In this document: positions 62,826 to 64,000 of the stretch, one piece after another
How positions within the stretch are numbered: position 1 is the first letter of the stretch
Layout: the number at the start of each line of letters is the position of its first letter
Origin: Nodularia sp. LEGE 06071
Lineage (GTDB): Bacteria; Cyanobacteriota; Cyanobacteriia; Cyanobacteriales; Nostocaceae
Assembly (NCBI RefSeq): GCF_015207755.1
Contig: NZ_JADEWH010000003.1
Span: 124,001 to 188,000, forward strand
Length of the DNA stretch: 64,000 nucleotides
Direction of reading: 5' to 3'
Made by a program: the position numbers and the translations under genes
Notes under the pieces: model-generated
The model's database searches: none
What the model saw: only the letters and a program-made list of their open reading frames with translations
What the model was told of the DNA's origin: nothing

Positions 62826-63737
62826 TTACGAATCGTCTTCAGTTTCTAGGCGATCGCCTCTTTCTAGTTCCCAGAGAATTTGATTTCCTTCACGTCTTAC
62901 CCGTGATACAATCCAGTTCCGCCAGCGCCACTCGTCTCCCCGACTAGTTACAGCACTGGCGTGGACATCCATTAAGTCTGCTAGTTCCGAACTACTAATT
63001 AAGTAGCCTTTCTCCGAAATTTCGTCAGCTATACGCAGAGTTTCCAGCAAGTTTTTGAGTTGCTTTACCCTAGTTGTAGACAGTTTTTCTTCATTTACGG
63101 CCGCAGTTTGTGCGGTGGATGTTTCCATAATGTTTATATCTGATATAAAAGTACCGTCATCTTGTGTACTTTTGTTAAGTATTGTAGAATTAGATGCATA
63201 ATCAGCTACTTTTTCTACATTTTCTTCACTTAAAGAATGTAAAGATTTGTAGGAATCAGTAGCGGATAATTCTTGTAGAGAAGGGATTTGACCGCTTGCA
63301 TAGGAGCGAGCGATCGCATCACAACGCTCGTTACCTATGTTACCAGAATGTCCCCGGACGTGTTGCCAATTTACTTGGGAAGTATTGAGTTGATCGAGAA
63401 GTTCTAAAAGGTCTTGGTTCTGGACAGGTTTACCGTCTGCCTTTTTCCAGCCTCTTTTTTTCCATCCTGGTAACCACTTAGTCACGCAGTTAATCAGGTA
63501 TTCGCTATCGGTATAGAGAGTGATGGGTTCAGCTTGTCCAGATGTGTGGAAGAAATTTAAAGCTGCGATCGCCGCTTGCATTTCCATTTTATTATTAGTC
63601 GTATAGCTGGCAGCATCACCCATTTCGTGAATTTTGCCATCACTGAAATAAGCGACAACACCCCAACCCCCAGGGCCAGGGTTCCCAGTACAAGCGCCAT
63701 CGGTGTAGATGCTTTGAATTTTGCGTTGATTAGACAT
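62826..63737 (-). CDS. rnhA: Ribonuclease HI with a C-terminal extension
   Basis: RNase HI cuts the RNA strand of RNA-DNA hybrids. The catalytic residues D13, E52, D77 and D140 and the helper His130 are all present in the N-terminal 150 residues (YTDGACTGNPGPGGWG, NNKMEMQAAIAAL, YTDSEYLIN, RGHSGNIGNERCDAIA). The C-terminal 150 residues are extra compared with the 155-residue E. coli enzyme and end in a winged-helix-like stretch (about 220-295: VKQLKNLLETLRIADEISE, SSELADLMDVHASAV). I start at the ATG at 63737; the longer frame back to 63848 overlaps a small ORF and looks spurious. Confidence 0.93.
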   Translation of the reverse strand: MSNQRKIQSIYTDGACTGNPGPGGWGVVAYFSDGKIHEMGDAASYTTNNKMEMQAAIAALNFFHTSGQAEPITLYTDSEYLINCVTKWLPGWKKRGWKKADGKPVQNQDLLELLDQLNTSQVNWQHVRGHSGNIGNERCDAIARSYASGQIPSLQELSATDSYKSLHSLSEENVEKVADYASNSTILNKSTQDDGTFISDINIMETSTAQTAAVNEEKLSTTRVKQLKNLLETLRIADEISEKGYLISSSELADLMDVHASAVTSRGDEWRWRNWIVSRVRREGNQILWELERGDRLETEDDS

Positions 63738-63775
63738 AGTGAAGATATCGCACTGCATTGATATGCAGGGAAAAT

Positions 63776-63889
63776 TTAGCGGCGTAAGATGCGAAGCAAT
63801 ATATAGGTTAACGCTGCAAAAATCAATCCTATACCTAAACTGACGCAAAGACTTTGGCTAGTGGCGATTCTAATACCTGCGATCGCCAT
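63776..63889 (-). CDS. 37-residue single-helix membrane protein, hypothetical
   Basis: From an ATG (63887-63889) in a HIP1 site, the minus strand codes for MAIAGIRIATSQSLCVSLGI followed by GLIFAALTYILLRILRR and a TAA. It has one clear transmembrane helix (about 13-33) and a basic end (RILRR), typical of very small subunits of photosynthetic or NDH complexes. I cannot assign it to any known subunit. It ends 38 bp upstream of the rnhA start on the same strand. Confidence 0.4.
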   Translation of the reverse strand: MAIAGIRIATSQSLCVSLGIGLIFAALTYILLRILRR

Positions 63890-64000
63890 TGTATGATTTA
63901 GAGTGCGATCGGCTTGAGGGGGCTTTCCTGCGGAACGCCCATCCCATCTCCGGAAGCCAATCGTGTATAAGATGTTGTTAGGGGAAGATAACTTTTAGCA

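Noticed and set aside
63738-63848. Longer N-terminus for RNase HI
   Set aside because: It would place 37 residues before the MSNQRKIQSIYTDGA start and overlaps the small membrane ORF.
1-64000. tRNA, rRNA, CRISPR array, complete IS element, origin
   Set aside because: I looked along both strands and found no sequence that supports any of these; a covariance-model search would be needed to exclude a tRNA or small RNA.

Overview
This window is chromosomal DNA of a filamentous, Nostocales-type cyanobacterium (Nostoc/Anabaena/Nodularia-like). The evidence is the many HIP1 octamers (GCGATCGC), the CP12, ChlI, CruF and CruG genes, several families confined mostly to cyanobacteria, and short dispersed repeats typical of these genomes (TCATTGG heptamers, ATTACGA heptamers, CTCCCTGCTCCC tracts and a MITE-like palindromic element). 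I saw no tRNA, rRNA, CRISPR array, prophage or complete insertion sequence.

Layout. 1-0.9 kb: exbD (partial) and exbB, a TonB/Tol-type energiser pair, minus strand. 1.4-3.1 kb: an AT-rich cassette of a DUF262 protein and a HEPN RNase-like protein that overlap by 4 bp, abutting a broken VapC (PIN) remnant. 3.2-11.6 kb: DUF1232 protein, a large GH15/phosphorylase-kinase-like protein, YgfZ-type folate-binding protein, TrmB, a metallophosphoesterase and a FIST sensor protein. 11.8-18.4 kb: CP12, two conserved small proteins, CbiD, GuaA, a SAM methyltransferase and a small membrane protein. 18.5-31 kb: an Old Yellow Enzyme next to a truncated DsbA-like remnant, a PadR regulator divergent from an RND efflux pair, a NarL-type response regulator with its GAF histidine kinase, and a CHASE2 Ser/Thr kinase. 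31.4-37.4 kb: VOC protein, a secreted protein, a pentapeptide protein, DUF1838, an AbrB-type membrane protein and ChlI (Mg-chelatase).

37.7-58.7 kb is the most unusual part. It is a 21-kb block entirely on the minus strand: a COG3541-like nucleotidyltransferase, a caspase-like peptidase, a TPR-CHAT gene split by one in-frame stop, a subtilisin-like peptidase, a second TPR-CHAT protein, a TPR lipo/secreted-type protein, a response regulator, and then a tight operon (sigma-like factor, DUF1822, CHAT-CHASE2, DUF928). It carries four caspase-fold (C14 or CHAT) peptidase domains plus one subtilase, together with regulators. I infer a proteolytic signalling system with a sigma-like controller and a membrane CHASE2/CHAT sensor; this is a hypothesis from gene content. 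Its intergenic regions hold MITE-like repeats, including one element inserted in another with a 9-bp target duplication.

58.7-64 kb returns to housekeeping: rplU-rpmA with a consensus promoter and leader hairpin, a small membrane protein, cruF-cruG (myxol glycoside carotenoid pathway), RNase HI with an extra C-terminal domain, and an unrecognised 37-residue membrane ORF.
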